This document shows positions 8,644-18,800 of a stretch of 64,000 nucleotides of DNA, piece after piece. The translations under genes were made by a program, and so were the position numbers. Under the pieces are notes generated by a model. That model had not been told where the DNA came from and did not search any database. It saw nothing but the letters and a program-made list of their open reading frames with translations. Source of the DNA: Lentzea xinjiangensis (GTDB taxonomy: Bacteria; Actinomycetota; Actinomycetes; Mycobacteriales; Pseudonocardiaceae); assembly GCF_900110955.1 (NCBI RefSeq), contig NZ_FOFR01000005.1, positions 248,001 through 312,000 of the forward strand, read 5' to 3'. Position 1 is the first letter of the stretch. Each line of letters begins with the position of its first letter.

Positions 8644-11600
8644 AGATCGAGCAGGTCGGCGACGGAGAGCGAGGACCTGGCCTCGGCTCGGATCGCGCCG
8701 ACGCCCACGGGCGTGGTGCCACCGGTGCCGCGCAACCGCTCGACCTCGGTGGCGAGACCGGCGACGGTCGGGTGGTCGAACAGCGTCCGCATCGGCAGCC
8801 GGACACCCAGTTCGCTCTCGATGCGCGAGAGGATGCGGGCCGCCTTCATCGAATGCCCGCCCAGGTCGAAGAAGTTGGCGTCGCGGCCCACCGCCGCCGC
8901 GCCGAGCACCTGCCGCCACACGTCCGCGACGGCCGTCTCGGTGACCGTGCGCGGCTCGTCCGGTTCCTCGCCGGCGACCTCCGGGTCCGGCAGCGCCCGC
9001 AGGTCGAGCTTCCCGTTGCGGGTCAACGGCAACGTCTCCAGCGCGACCAGCGCGGACGGCACGAGGTAGGCGGGCAGCGTCTCGCGCACGTGCCGCATCA
9101 GCTCGTCGACCTGATCCTCGCCGGGCTGCTCCAGCACGACGTAACCGACCAGGCTGTGATCACCGGCGGCATCGGCCCGCGGCACGACAACGGCCTGGCG
9201 CACCAGTCCCGACGAGTGCAGGCAGGCCTCGACCTCGCCCGGCTCGATCCGGAACCCGCGGATCTTCACCTGCCGGTCGGCCCTGCCCAGGTACTCGAAC
9301 GTGCCGTCGGCCCGCAACCGCGCCAGGTCACCGGTCCGGTAGAGCCGCGCACCGGGCTTGCCGCCCAGGTGGTCGGGCACGAACTTCTCGGCCGTGAGCG
9401 CGGGGTTGCCCACGTAACCGCGGGCGACGCCGTCGCCGCCGATGCACAGCTCGCCGACGGCCATGGGGGGCACCGGTTCCAGGTACTGGTCCAGCACGTA
9501 GAGCTGGGTGTTGCTCAGTGCCCGTCCCAGCGGGATGCGCCCTTCCGCGCGTTCGCACTCGTGGCTGGACGCGAACGTCGTGGTCTCGGTCGGGCCGTAG
9601 CCGTTCACGACGTGCTCGGGACCGCCGGGGTGCGCGACGAGCGCGGCGACCGCGTGCTCGTCCGGCTGCTCGCCGCCGAAGACGAAGTGGCGCAGCCCGG
9701 CCAGCGCCGCGGGCATCTCCCGCGCCACGTGCATGGCGACCGAGGTCGTCAGGAACAACGTGTCGATCTCGTTGGCCCGCAACCACTCCCCCAGCGCCGC
9801 CGGGTCGAGGGCGATGTCCTTGGGCAGGCCGACCAGCCGGCCGCCGTTGAGCAGCGCGCCCCAGATCTCGAACGTCGCCGCGTCGAACGTGGTGGTGGAC
9901 GCCTGCGCGACCCGGTCACCGGGCGCGAACTCGACGTAGTTCGTGTCGCGGACGAGCCGGACGACGTTGCGGTGGCTGACGCAGACGCCCTTCGGCATCC
10001 CGGTCGAGCCGGAGGTGTACATGACGTACGCGAGGTCGTCCGCGCCGGTCGTCCGTTGTGGACGGTCGGCGGGGCAGGTCAGCACCATGGCCGACAGGTC
10101 GACCAAGCCGACACCGGACAGGTCCACGGCGCGGTCCGCCACCACGACGGTGGCACCGGCGTCGGCGCACAGCGCCCGCAGGCGGTCGAGCGGGTACTCC
10201 GGGTCGAGCGGCAGGTACGCGCCGCCGGCCTTGAGCACGGCGATCGCGGCGACGACCCAGTCCGCACCCCGTTCGGCGAGGATCCCCACCGGTGCTCCCA
10301 CGCCCACGCCGAGCGTGCCGAGGTGGGCGGCGAGCCGGTTGGCGCGCTGGTCCAGCTCCCCGTAGGTGAGCCGCACGGGCCCGAACTCGACGGCGATGTC
10401 GTCGCGGTACCGGTCGGCGGTGTCCTCGAAGAGCTCGACCAGGGTGGCGTGCGGGTAGGCCGTCGCGTTGGCGTTGAGGTCGCGGACGATCCGGCCGCGC
10501 TCGTCGCCGGACAGCAGCGACAGGGTCGACAACCGCGCGTCCGGCGCGGCGGTGAGCTGGCCGAGCACGGTGGCGAACCGCTCGGTCAGGTCCACGACGT
10601 CGGCCCGCCGGTAGAGCGCGGTGCGGAACTTGACCCAGCCGCGCATCTCGCCGCTGCCGGAGTCGGGCAGCTGCAGTTCGAGGTCGTACAGGCCCTGGTC
10701 GCTGGTGCCCTGGGTGAACGTGAAGACGCACCCTCCCGCGGCCAGCGGACCGGCGAGCGGCGGCGGGGAGGCGAAGACGATCTGGAAGACCGGGTGCCGG
10801 TCCACGTCGCCCGCCTGGCCGAGCGCCTCGCAGACCCGGTGGAACGGCGTGTCGCGGTGGTCGAGCGCGTCCAGCACGGCGTCGCGCACCACGTCCATGG
10901 CCTCGCGGTAGGACGGGTCCGGACCCAGCCGCACCCGCAGCGCCAGCATGGTGACGAAGTAGCCGACCAGTTCGTGCGTGTCCGCGTGCTCACGGCCGGC
11001 GGACGGCGAGCCGACCACGATGTCCGACGAGCCGGTCAACCGGTGCAACAGCACGGAGAACGCGGTCAGCAGCACCATGAACGACGACGACCGGTGCGTG
11101 CTCGCCACGCGCCGGACCGCGTCGGCCAGTTCCTCGGGCACGACCAGCGGCAGCGCCTCGGCGGTGAAGTCCGGCCGGGCGGGCCGGGTGCGGATGTTCG
11201 GCAGCTCCAGCGGTTCCGGCAGGTCCGCCAGCGCCTCGCGCCAGTGCTCGGCGTCCCCGTCCGGTGGCGCGATCTCGCGGTAGGCGACCGGCGGCCGGGG
11301 CAGCGACACGCTCTCGCCGCCGACCGCGGCCTGGTAGCAGCGCGGCAGCTCGTCCTGGATCACCGCGACCGACGCGCCGTCGATCGCGATGTGGTGCACC
11401 AGCAGGACGAGCTGGTGGCGGTCGTCGTCCAGGCGCAGCAGGACGATCCGCAGCGGCAGCTTGCCGGAGAGGTCGACGCGGCGGCTGAGCTCGTTGGCCA
11501 CCAGCGCCGCGGCGCGCGCCTCGCGCTCGGCGGGAGCGAGCTCGCGCAGGTCGCGCGTCGCGATCGACAGGCGCGCTTGGGGAGTCACCTCCGCGACGAG

Positions 11601-11807
11601 CGCGGTGCCGTCGAGGCGGTAGCCGGTGCGCAGCGGCTCGTGCCGGTTCACCACCGCGGTCAGCGCGGCGGCGAGCGCGTGGGGGTCCAGCTCACCGGTG
11701 ATCTCCACGTACACCGGCACCGTGTTGAACGTGGCGTCCGGCGCGAGCTGGTCGGAGAACCAGATCTGCTGCTGACCGCGGGTGGCCGCGGGGCTCTGCT
11801 CGGTCAC
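8640..11807 (-). CDS. NRPS module C-A-T, probable first module
   Basis: 1055-residue peptide synthetase and the first synthetase gene of the visible operon. The condensation domain (about 5-430) has HHIAIDG near residue 137. The adenylation domain has YTSGSTGMPKG near 597, TTFDAATFEIW, NGYGPTETTT, LYRTGDLARL, DRQVKIRGFRIEPGE and TRNGKLDLR. The carrier motif LGGHSMKAAR lies near 982. The by-eye pocket code is about D-A-F-F-V-G-G-T-F-K. It resembles codes for Val and related branched aliphatic residues, so a hydrophobic substrate is a fair but unproven guess. An N-terminal C domain on a first module often means the chain starts with a fatty acyl group, which would make the product a lipopeptide. 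Alternatively, modules encoded elsewhere act earlier. The GTG start overlaps the thioesterase stop (GTGA). Confidence 0.92.
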   Translation of the reverse strand: MTEQSPAATRGQQQIWFSDQLAPDATFNTVPVYVEITGELDPHALAAALTAVVNRHEPLRTGYRLDGTALVAEVTPQARLSIATRDLRELAPAEREARAAALVANELSRRVDLSGKLPLRIVLLRLDDDRHQLVLLVHHIAIDGASVAVIQDELPRCYQAAVGGESVSLPRPPVAYREIAPPDGDAEHWREALADLPEPLELPNIRTRPARPDFTAEALPLVVPEELADAVRRVASTHRSSSFMVLLTAFSVLLHRLTGSSDIVVGSPSAGREHADTHELVGYFVTMLALRVRLGPDPSYREAMDVVRDAVLDALDHRDTPFHRVCEALGQAGDVDRHPVFQIVFASPPPLAGPLAAGGCVFTFTQGTSDQGLYDLELQLPDSGSGEMRGWVKFRTALYRRADVVDLTERFATVLGQLTAAPDARLSTLSLLSGDERGRIVRDLNANATAYPHATLVELFEDTADRYRDDIAVEFGPVRLTYGELDQRANRLAAHLGTLGVGVGAPVGILAERGADWVVAAIAVLKAGGAYLPLDPEYPLDRLRALCADAGATVVVADRAVDLSGVGLVDLSAMVLTCPADRPQRTTGADDLAYVMYTSGSTGMPKGVCVSHRNVVRLVRDTNYVEFAPGDRVAQASTTTFDAATFEIWGALLNGGRLVGLPKDIALDPAALGEWLRANEIDTLFLTTSVAMHVAREMPAALAGLRHFVFGGEQPDEHAVAALVAHPGGPEHVVNGYGPTETTTFASSHECERAEGRIPLGRALSNTQLYVLDQYLEPVPPMAVGELCIGGDGVARGYVGNPALTAEKFVPDHLGGKPGARLYRTGDLARLRADGTFEYLGRADRQVKIRGFRIEPGEVEACLHSSGLVRQAVVVPRADAAGDHSLVGYVVLEQPGEDQVDELMRHVRETLPAYLVPSALVALETLPLTRNGKLDLRALPDPEVAGEEPDEPRTVTETAVADVWRQVLGAAAVGRDANFFDLGGHSMKAARILSRIESELGVRLPMRTLFDHPTVAGLATEVERLRGTGGTTPVGVGAIRAEARSSLSVADLLDL

Positions 11808-12544
11808 TGCACACCTTCCCTGGCGACCGAACGCACGACGTTCGTCACCGCTGCCGGGTCGTCCTTGAGGTAGAAGTGGCCGCCGGGCCGGACCACGAGG
11901 TCGAAGCGGGCGGCGGTGTGGTGCTGCCAGGCCGCCACGTCGGCGACGGTCGCGAGCGGGTCGTCGGTGCCGGCGAACGCGGTGATGGGCACGTCGATGG
12001 CGTCCGTCGTGCCGTGGAACCCGGCGCACACGGTCAGGTCCGCGCGCAGGGCCGGCAGGAGGAGGGCGAGCATCTCCCGGTGCGCCAGGAGGTCCGCGGG
12101 AACACCGCCGAGCCGCGTCATCCAGTCGACCAGACCGTCGTCGTCGAACAGGTGCGGCTGCTCACCGAACGGGAGGTGCGGCGCCTTGGCCGCCGACACG
12201 AACAGGTGCTCGACCGCGTCGCCCAGCCTGCGCGCGACGTCGAACGCGAGCAGCCCGCCCATGCTGTGACCGAAGAGCACCAGGGGTGGCCCGACCTCCG
12301 CCCGGATCGCCTCGGCGAGCGGCTGCGCGATCCGCGCCGCCTCCGTGGCGGCCGGCTCGGCGAACCGCCGTTCCCGTCCCGGCAGCACCGCGCACCACAG
12401 TTCGACCGAGTCGCCCAGCAGCTCCGCCCAGTCCCAGAACGCCGACGCGCCACCACCGGCGTACGGCACGCACACCACCCGCAGTGCCGCGTCCGGCCGG
12501 GGCCGAGGACGGACCAGCCAGCGGCTTCCCCCGTTTTCCTTCAC
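11804..12544 (-). CDS. Type II thioesterase (alpha/beta hydrolase)
   Basis: 246-residue stand-alone thioesterase of the type that frees NRPS/PKS carrier domains from wrong or stalled acyl groups. It shows the family's N-terminal VCVPYAGGGASAF segment, LPGRERR, the nucleophile elbow GHSMGG near residues 89-94, and a late GGHFYL His motif. Length is typical (about 240-260). The start is GTG at 12544, with no clear Shine-Dalgarno sequence before it. The gene therefore may be leaderless or start close to its own promoter in the 137-base gap behind the terminator. It is the first gene of the leftward biosynthetic operon and its stop overlaps the start of the first NRPS gene. No chain-terminating thioesterase is visible in the window. 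Confidence 0.93.
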   Translation of the reverse strand: MKENGGSRWLVRPRPRPDAALRVVCVPYAGGGASAFWDWAELLGDSVELWCAVLPGRERRFAEPAATEAARIAQPLAEAIRAEVGPPLVLFGHSMGGLLAFDVARRLGDAVEHLFVSAAKAPHLPFGEQPHLFDDDGLVDWMTRLGGVPADLLAHREMLALLLPALRADLTVCAGFHGTTDAIDVPITAFAGTDDPLATVADVAAWQHHTAARFDLVVRPGGHFYLKDDPAAVTNVVRSVAREGVQ

Positions 12545-12623
12545 GGCACGAAGCTACGAAGCGGCCCTTAGCGCACCCTTCGGGAAACCTGATGGCGCTC
12601 TTACCCCGGGCCACAACGCGATC

Positions 12624-12663
12624 GGGGCCACCTCCGCGGACACGAGGTCGCGGTGGTGGCCCC
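12624..12663 (-). terminator. Hairpin terminator after the AAA/BTAD regulator
   Basis: Two 15-base arms (12624-12638 and 12649-12663) pair with one mismatch around a 10-base loop. It lies just past the stop of the regulator ending at 12682 and before the thioesterase operon. It probably separates the regulator transcript from the biosynthetic operon. There is no clear T tract, which is common in actinomycetes. Confidence 0.65.
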
Positions 12664-12681
12664 GAAGGCACGCGGCAGTGC

Positions 12682-15600
12682 TCAGCCGGCCTTCAGCACG
12701 ACCGAGGGGTGGAAGAGGTCCGGTTCCGCCGGGCGCACGCCGATCTCGGCCATCTGCTCGAGGTACACCCGGTACCTCCGGCGTGCCTCGCCGTGCCTTC
12801 CCGCCGCCCGCAACGCCTTCACCAGCCGCACGTGCGCGCCTTCGTCGTAGGGGTCGAGCTCCAGCATCCGGACCAGGTACCCGACCTGCTGATCGGGGTC
12901 GCGCACTAGCTGGACCAACGCGCGCAGCACGGCCGTGTACCTCCCGCGCACTTCCTCCCGCGCCTGGATCGCCCACGGCTCATAGGGTTCCTCGGCCAGG
13001 AACTCGCCGAGGTACAGCTCGTCGGCGTCGGTCAGCAAGGACAGCGCCGACGGCTCACCCCGCCGGTGCGCGGCCAGGGCGGCGCTCGCGGCGCCGAGGA
13101 AGCCCGCCACGTCCAGGTCCACGAAGGACAGGTCGAGCGACACCGTGTCGCGGTCCGCGACGAGCGGCTCGGCGCCCGCGGGAAGTCCCGGCACGGACAA
13201 CACCGCCCGCAGCGTCGACAGCAGCACCGACAACCGGTTCGCCGTGCGGTCCGACGCGTCGTCGGGCCACAGCAGCTCGACGAGCTGCGGGCGCGGCACC
13301 GGCCGTCCCCGGTGGGCGGTGAGGATCTTCAGCAGGTCCCGCGCCTTCTTCGACTGCCACGACGCGGCCGGCACCGCGGCGCCGTCGCGCAGGACCTGGA
13401 ACCGGCCGAGGGTGCGCACGACGATCCGCGCGGCGCGCGGCAGGCCGATGCCGAGCACGTCGGCCATCCGGACGTCCGTGCGCACGCCGTGGCCGTGCAG
13501 CTCGTCCTCGAACCGCGTCACGTCCACGCCGCTCAGCCTCGCCGCCGCCAGCTCCGCGGCCGCCGCGCCCACCGGGTCGCCCGCCGCCCGCCAGACCGTC
13601 GCGGCCTCGGCCAGCAACGCCTCGCGGTCCGCCGACGTGACCGCCGCGAGCTGCAGCGCGTCGGCCAGTCCCGCCTTGTCACCCCGCCGCCCCGCCACCG
13701 CCCGTGCGGTGGCCGCGTCCGCCCGCGCGGTCTCGCGGTCGCCGGCCAGCGCGGCGACCCAGCCGCGGGCGAGCAGCGCGGGCACCTCCTGTGACCGCAG
13801 CACCCGGCTCTCGGCAACGGCCTCCTCGGCGAGCCGCCGCGCGGCCGCGAGGTCCTCGCCCGCCACGACCCTCGCGAGCGTCGCCTTGGCGAGCGGGCCG
13901 GCACCCGGCATCGCCAGCGCCTCGTCGAGGAACGCCTGCGCCTGGCCGGGTTCCCCGCGCCGGCGGTGCACCTCAGCCCTGATCAGCAGGGCGCGCGACG
14001 AGGCGGCGGCGCCGGACAGGGAGGCGTCGGTGAAGGTGGCGTCGGCGAGGGCGGCGTCGAACCGGCCGAGCCTCGCGTTGGCCAGCGCCCTGATGCTCCG
14101 GCAGCCGGGCTCGTGCCCGGTGAGGCCCGCCTGCCGGCCGATGACCACGACCTCGTCGATCTCGGCCAGCGCGTCGGCCGGTCCGGTCTCGGTGCGGAAC
14201 CAGGCCCGTTCGGTGCGGATCATCAGCTCCAGCACCCGGTTGCCCGCCCGCCGGGAGCGCTCCACCGCCTGGCCGTAGTGCGACTCGAACGCGGCCCGGT
14301 CGCCGTCGTACCCGGCCAGCAACCCGAAAGCCCTGCTGCTCCACGCGAACGCGGCGTGCCCGCCGCGTCTTCGCGCGGTCAGCGCACACCTGTCGGCCAG
14401 TTCCCGCGCGCGTTCGTGCCGTCCCACCTCGCGGAACCAGCCCACGGCCAGCGACAGCAGCCGCACCTCGTCCACCGACGCGACCTCGTCGAACACCGTG
14501 CGCTCGACCAGGTCCACCGCGCGGGCGGTCTGTCCCGCGAGCGCGTGCAACTGCCCCATCCGCCACGACCGGCACGGCTTCAGCTCACCGGCGGCCTGCT
14601 CGTAGCAGTGCAGCGCACCGAGCCAGTCGCCCCGGTGCTGCCGCGCGAAGCCGGAGACCAGGTGCAGCCGCGGGTCGTCGACCTCCAGCCGGTCCACCGC
14701 CGCGAGCACCGCGTCGGCGTCGCCGCCCGCGACGATCTGCTCGTCCCTGCGCAGCAACAACTGCGCCACCAGGTCCGCCCTGCCCGCCGCGACGAGGTGC
14801 CGCAACGCCTCGGCGTGCGCGCCGGTGCGTTCGCAGAACACGGCCGCCTTCAACCGGATCTCCCCGTCGTCGGCGTCGCGGCGCAACAGCTCGCCGACCG
14901 GCTCGACAACTGTCCACTCCGGACCGCTCAGCAGCCCGCGCCGCGCGAGCCGCGGCAGCACCTCCCGCGCGTCGGCGAACCCGAGCGCCACGCACAGCGC
15001 CGTGCTCACCCTGCCGAGCAGCGCGATCGTGCGCACCAGCTCCCTGGTCTGCTCGGGTTCGCCCGCGAGCACCGAGGAAGCGAGCTGCGCCACCACGTCC
15101 CCGCTTTCGTCCGGCAACGCGCAGCCGCCGCTGAGCGCCTCCCGGTACAGCGCCACGGCGGCCGGCCGGCCGCCGGTGCGCGCCAGCACCGTCCCGGCGG
15201 CCTCGGCGCCGACGAGGGCGGCGACCTCCGGTTCGGTGAACGCGAGCTGCCGCGAGGTGATCTCCTCCGCCGCGGGGAGCGCGAACACCGGTTCCCCCCT
15301 GGTCAGCAGCACGAGGCGGAGGAGTGCCGGGCGGCGCAGGCACAACGCCTCGACGAACCGCGCCTCCCCGCTGCCCGGCGCGAGCGCGCCGGCGTTGTCG
15401 ACGACCAGGACGACGGGCTCGTCGAGGTGCACGTCCAGCAGGCCGCGGATCAGGCCGGCGACGGTGTCGGCGCTCTGCGCGGTGGTGGTGACCAGGTCGG
15501 CGGGAAGGCGCGGAAGCCGGTGCCGCAACGCCCTCAGCAGCCCGCGCGACAACCGTTCGAGCGAGGTGCCGGCGGCGGCGTCCAGCCAGCAGGCGCGCCG

Positions 15601-15747
15601 CGCCGCCGCCCACGCGGCGACCGAGGTCGTCTTCCCCCAGCCGGGCCCCGCCTTGACCACGACCACCTCGTGGGCGGACGCGGCGTCGAGCGCCGAGCTC
15701 AGCGCGGGCCGGTCCACCAGCCTTGCGGGCAACGCGGGCTGCAGCAT
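12682..15747 (-). CDS. Large ATPase transcriptional regulator with C-terminal winged helix and BTAD domain
   Basis: 1021-residue regulator. The N-terminus is a MalT-like ATPase with P-loop GPGWGKT at residues 34-40 and VVLVVDN as a likely Walker B. A long Ala/Arg-rich helical middle fits TPR-type repeats. From about residue 775 an OmpR-type winged helix begins (TLGRFQVLRDG, WQSKKARDLLKILTAHRG, ELLWPDD), followed by a BTAD domain to the end (RMLELDPYDEGAHVRLVKAL). This order is the reverse of the usual SARP/AfsR order, where the DNA-binding part is N-terminal. It lies immediately upstream of the NRPS/PKS operon on the same strand, so control of that operon is a reasonable inference. The ATG at 15747 gives a clean N-terminus that begins just before the ATPase domain. 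Confidence 0.88.
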   Translation of the reverse strand: MLQPALPARLVDRPALSSALDAASAHEVVVVKAGPGWGKTTSVAAWAAARRACWLDAAAGTSLERLSRGLLRALRHRLPRLPADLVTTTAQSADTVAGLIRGLLDVHLDEPVVLVVDNAGALAPGSGEARFVEALCLRRPALLRLVLLTRGEPVFALPAAEEITSRQLAFTEPEVAALVGAEAAGTVLARTGGRPAAVALYREALSGGCALPDESGDVVAQLASSVLAGEPEQTRELVRTIALLGRVSTALCVALGFADAREVLPRLARRGLLSGPEWTVVEPVGELLRRDADDGEIRLKAAVFCERTGAHAEALRHLVAAGRADLVAQLLLRRDEQIVAGGDADAVLAAVDRLEVDDPRLHLVSGFARQHRGDWLGALHCYEQAAGELKPCRSWRMGQLHALAGQTARAVDLVERTVFDEVASVDEVRLLSLAVGWFREVGRHERARELADRCALTARRRGGHAAFAWSSRAFGLLAGYDGDRAAFESHYGQAVERSRRAGNRVLELMIRTERAWFRTETGPADALAEIDEVVVIGRQAGLTGHEPGCRSIRALANARLGRFDAALADATFTDASLSGAAASSRALLIRAEVHRRRGEPGQAQAFLDEALAMPGAGPLAKATLARVVAGEDLAAARRLAEEAVAESRVLRSQEVPALLARGWVAALAGDRETARADAATARAVAGRRGDKAGLADALQLAAVTSADREALLAEAATVWRAAGDPVGAAAAELAAARLSGVDVTRFEDELHGHGVRTDVRMADVLGIGLPRAARIVVRTLGRFQVLRDGAAVPAASWQSKKARDLLKILTAHRGRPVPRPQLVELLWPDDASDRTANRLSVLLSTLRAVLSVPGLPAGAEPLVADRDTVSLDLSFVDLDVAGFLGAASAALAAHRRGEPSALSLLTDADELYLGEFLAEEPYEPWAIQAREEVRGRYTAVLRALVQLVRDPDQQVGYLVRMLELDPYDEGAHVRLVKALRAAGRHGEARRRYRVYLEQMAEIGVRPAEPDLFHPSVVLKAG

Positions 15748-15804
15748 CTTCGAGCACCACTTCCTCGCCGGTCAACCTGACGAGGACGAGTGCACCAAGG
15801 CCCT

Positions 15805-15838
15805 GCATCCGTGCCGCATCGACGACCGATGCACGGAT
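15805..15838. repeat. Imperfect inverted repeat between the two regulators
   Basis: An 8-base outer stem (catccgtg/cacggatg) and a 5-base inner stem (catcg/cgatg) pair around a 5-base loop with a 3-base bulge. It lies between the stop of the AfsR-like gene and the start of the downstream regulator. It could be a weak terminator or an operator for the downstream gene. I cannot tell which. Confidence 0.45.
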
Positions 15839-15849
15839 GTCGTGCCTGG

Positions 15850-18800
15850 TCAGACCGCCGAGGCGATGTCGCGCACGACCGTCAGCGCGCGCGGGCTGCC
15901 CTGGCCGCGGACACACCGCATGCACAGCGCGGCGGCGTCGTCGAGGTGCGCACGCGGGTTCTCCGCGTCGACCGCGCCGGCCGGGTAGAGCTCCAGCGCC
16001 CGTTCCCAGTGCGTGCGCGCCCAGTCGTGGTCGCCGCGCCGGTGCGCGACGTGCGCGAGTCCTTCGTGCGCCCGCGCCCGCACCATCGGCAGGGCCCCGG
16101 CCATCGCCAGTTCCTCGGCCTGCCACAGCATCGTCTCGGCCTCGCGCAGCCGGCCCGCCGCCAGGTACGTCTCGGCGAGCCCGTTCAACGCGTCGCCCTC
16201 CGGCTCCCGCAGGTCCATCCGGCGCGCGGACTCCAGCGCCTCGCGGCCCACCCGGACGGCGTCCTCGGTCCGCCCCAGCCGCCGGTACGTGACGCCGAGC
16301 CACGCCAGGGAGATGCCCTCGCCCCTGCTCATCCCGATCTCCCGGCTGAGCCGCACCGCCCGTTCCAGCGCGACGACCGCCTCGGCGTCCCGTCCGCGCA
16401 GCTGCGCCAGCCAGCCGATGTTGATCAGCACCACGACCTCGCCGCCGACGTACCCGTCGAGCTGGTGCACGGCCAGCGCGTCGCGGAACCGGGCCTCCGC
16501 CTCGGCGTGGCGGCCGAGGTTGCAGTCGACGAGGCCGAGGTCGATGGCCGAGTTGACCTCAGCCCGCTGGTCGCCGGTGGACCGCGCCAGCGCCACCGCC
16601 TCGGCGAAGCTGGCCGCCGCCGCCTCCAGCATGCCGGCCTGCACCTGCGACGCGCCCAGGTCGCGCAGACCGCCCACCGCGGCGGGCAGGTCGCCGAGCT
16701 CCCTGCTGATCGCGATCGCCCGGTCGAGGAACTCCAGCACCTCGCCGTGCCGGCCGGCCTCCCGCAGCGCGAACGCGATGGTGGTCAGCGCCATGGACTC
16801 GCCGCGGCGGTCACCCAGCGCCCGCGCCGCCTTCAACGCGTTGCGGGACAGCTCGAGGACTCCCGACCGCTGCCCCACCCTGGTCAGGTACGGCATGAGC
16901 AGGCAGGGAAGCTGCCACGCGTGCACGTGCCAGCCGTGCGTGCTCGCGTAGCCGGCCACCGCCACCATGTTCTTGTACTCGGCGCGGAGCTGGCGGATGT
17001 CGTCGTCCTCGGACTCGGACGCGGGCAGCTCCGCCGGCCAGCGCAGCTCCGGCTCGAACCCGCGCCGTCCCGGCATGCTGCGCCGGCCGCGCACGTCCGC
17101 GAGGTGCAGGTAGTAGTCGAACAACCGGTGCCGCGCGGTGTCCAGTTCGGACGGTGCGTGCGCCGCGCCGGCGAGATCACGGGCGCAGTCGCGGACGAGG
17201 TCGTGCAGGCAGTACCGGTCGGCCCTGCGCTGCATCAGCAGGTTGCACTCGACCAGTTCCTCCAGCACGTCCTGGGCGTCGAACACCGGCACCCCGGCGA
17301 GCGCCGCCGCGGCGTGGGCGTCGAAGTCGGCGCCGGGAACCAGGGACAGCAGCCGGAAGAGCTCCTGCCGGTCGGTGCCGAGGTGGTGGTAGGACAGGGC
17401 GAGCACACCGGCGACGCTCAGGTCGTTCGCGGTGAACGCGCGGGATCGGCGCTGCCGGTCCCGCAGCCGGTCGGCGAGGTGCGCGACGGTCCAGGGCCGG
17501 CGGCTGAACCGGGACGCGGCGATCCTGATGGCGAGCGGCAGCCTGCCGCACAGGGAGATCACCTCGGCGACGGCCTCCGGCTCGGCGTCGGCCCGCGGTC
17601 CCGCGATCCGGCGGAACAACGCCACCGCGTCGTCGCCGGGCAGCACGTCGAGCGAGACGGGCACGGCTCCCTCGATCGACATCAGGTGGCAGCGGCTCAC
17701 CACGATCACCACCGCGCCGGGAGCGCCGGGCAGCAGCGCCCGGACCTGGTGCGCGTCCGCGGCGTTGTCCAGCACCACCAGCACGCGGCGGTGCGACACC
17801 TCGGTGAGCCAGAGCTCGCGGCGCGCGTCCGGATCCACCGGGACCTCCTCGGCCGGCACGCCGAGCTGGCGCAGCAGCACCTCCAGCGCGGCGCCGGCGG
17901 TCATCGGCGGGGTGCCCGCGGTGAAGCCGCGCAGGTCGACGTAGCAGCGCCCGTCCGGGAACCTGTCCTCCAGCCGGTGGGCCACGTGCACGGCCAGGGC
18001 GGTCTTGCCGATGCCGCCCATGCCCTCGATGGTGACGATCGCGGGCGACCGCGTGCCGATCGCCTCGACCAGCGAGTCCACTTCGGACTCCCGCCCGGTG
18101 AAGTCGGGGATGTCGAACGGCAGCGGCGACCGCCGCGGCGCGGCCGGCTGCGCGCGGAGCAGCTCCGCGTGCAGCTCCCGCAGCTCGGGACCGGGATCAG
18201 CACCGAGCTGGTCGGCCAGTGCCCGGCGCCCCTCCTCGAACACCGCCAGCGCGTCGCCGCGGCGACCGGCCCGGTCCAGCGCCCGCACCAGCGTGGCCCG
18301 CAACGACTCCCGCAACGGGTGCTCGGCGACCTGGCCCGCCAGCGGGCCGAGCAGGGAGGTGACCTCGCCCAGCTCCAGGCGCAGCTCCGCGAGCCGTTCC
18401 ACGGCCTGCAACCGCTGTTCCGCCAGGACGTGCCCGGCCGCGTCGATCGACGCCGAGCCGAGCCCGGCCAGCACCGGCCCCCGCCACAGGTCGAGCGCGC
18501 CGTGCAACAGCTCCACCGCCCGCGCCGCCTCTCCGCGGCCGGCGAGGACCTCCGCGTCCCGCACCGCCGACCGGAACCGGTCGGCGTCGAGACTGCCGTC
18601 CGGCAGGTCGAGCCGGTAGCCGTGGGTGCTGGTGGCCAACCGGCCGCCACCACCCGTCACGACCCTGCGCACCGCGGCCGCCGCGTTGCACACCTGGCGG
18701 CGCGCGGTCTGCGGCGGGTCCTCCCACAGCTCGTCGATCAACCGGTCGAAGGTCACGACCGCACCGGCGTTGAGCAGCAGCAGCGCCAGCAACTTCTGCT

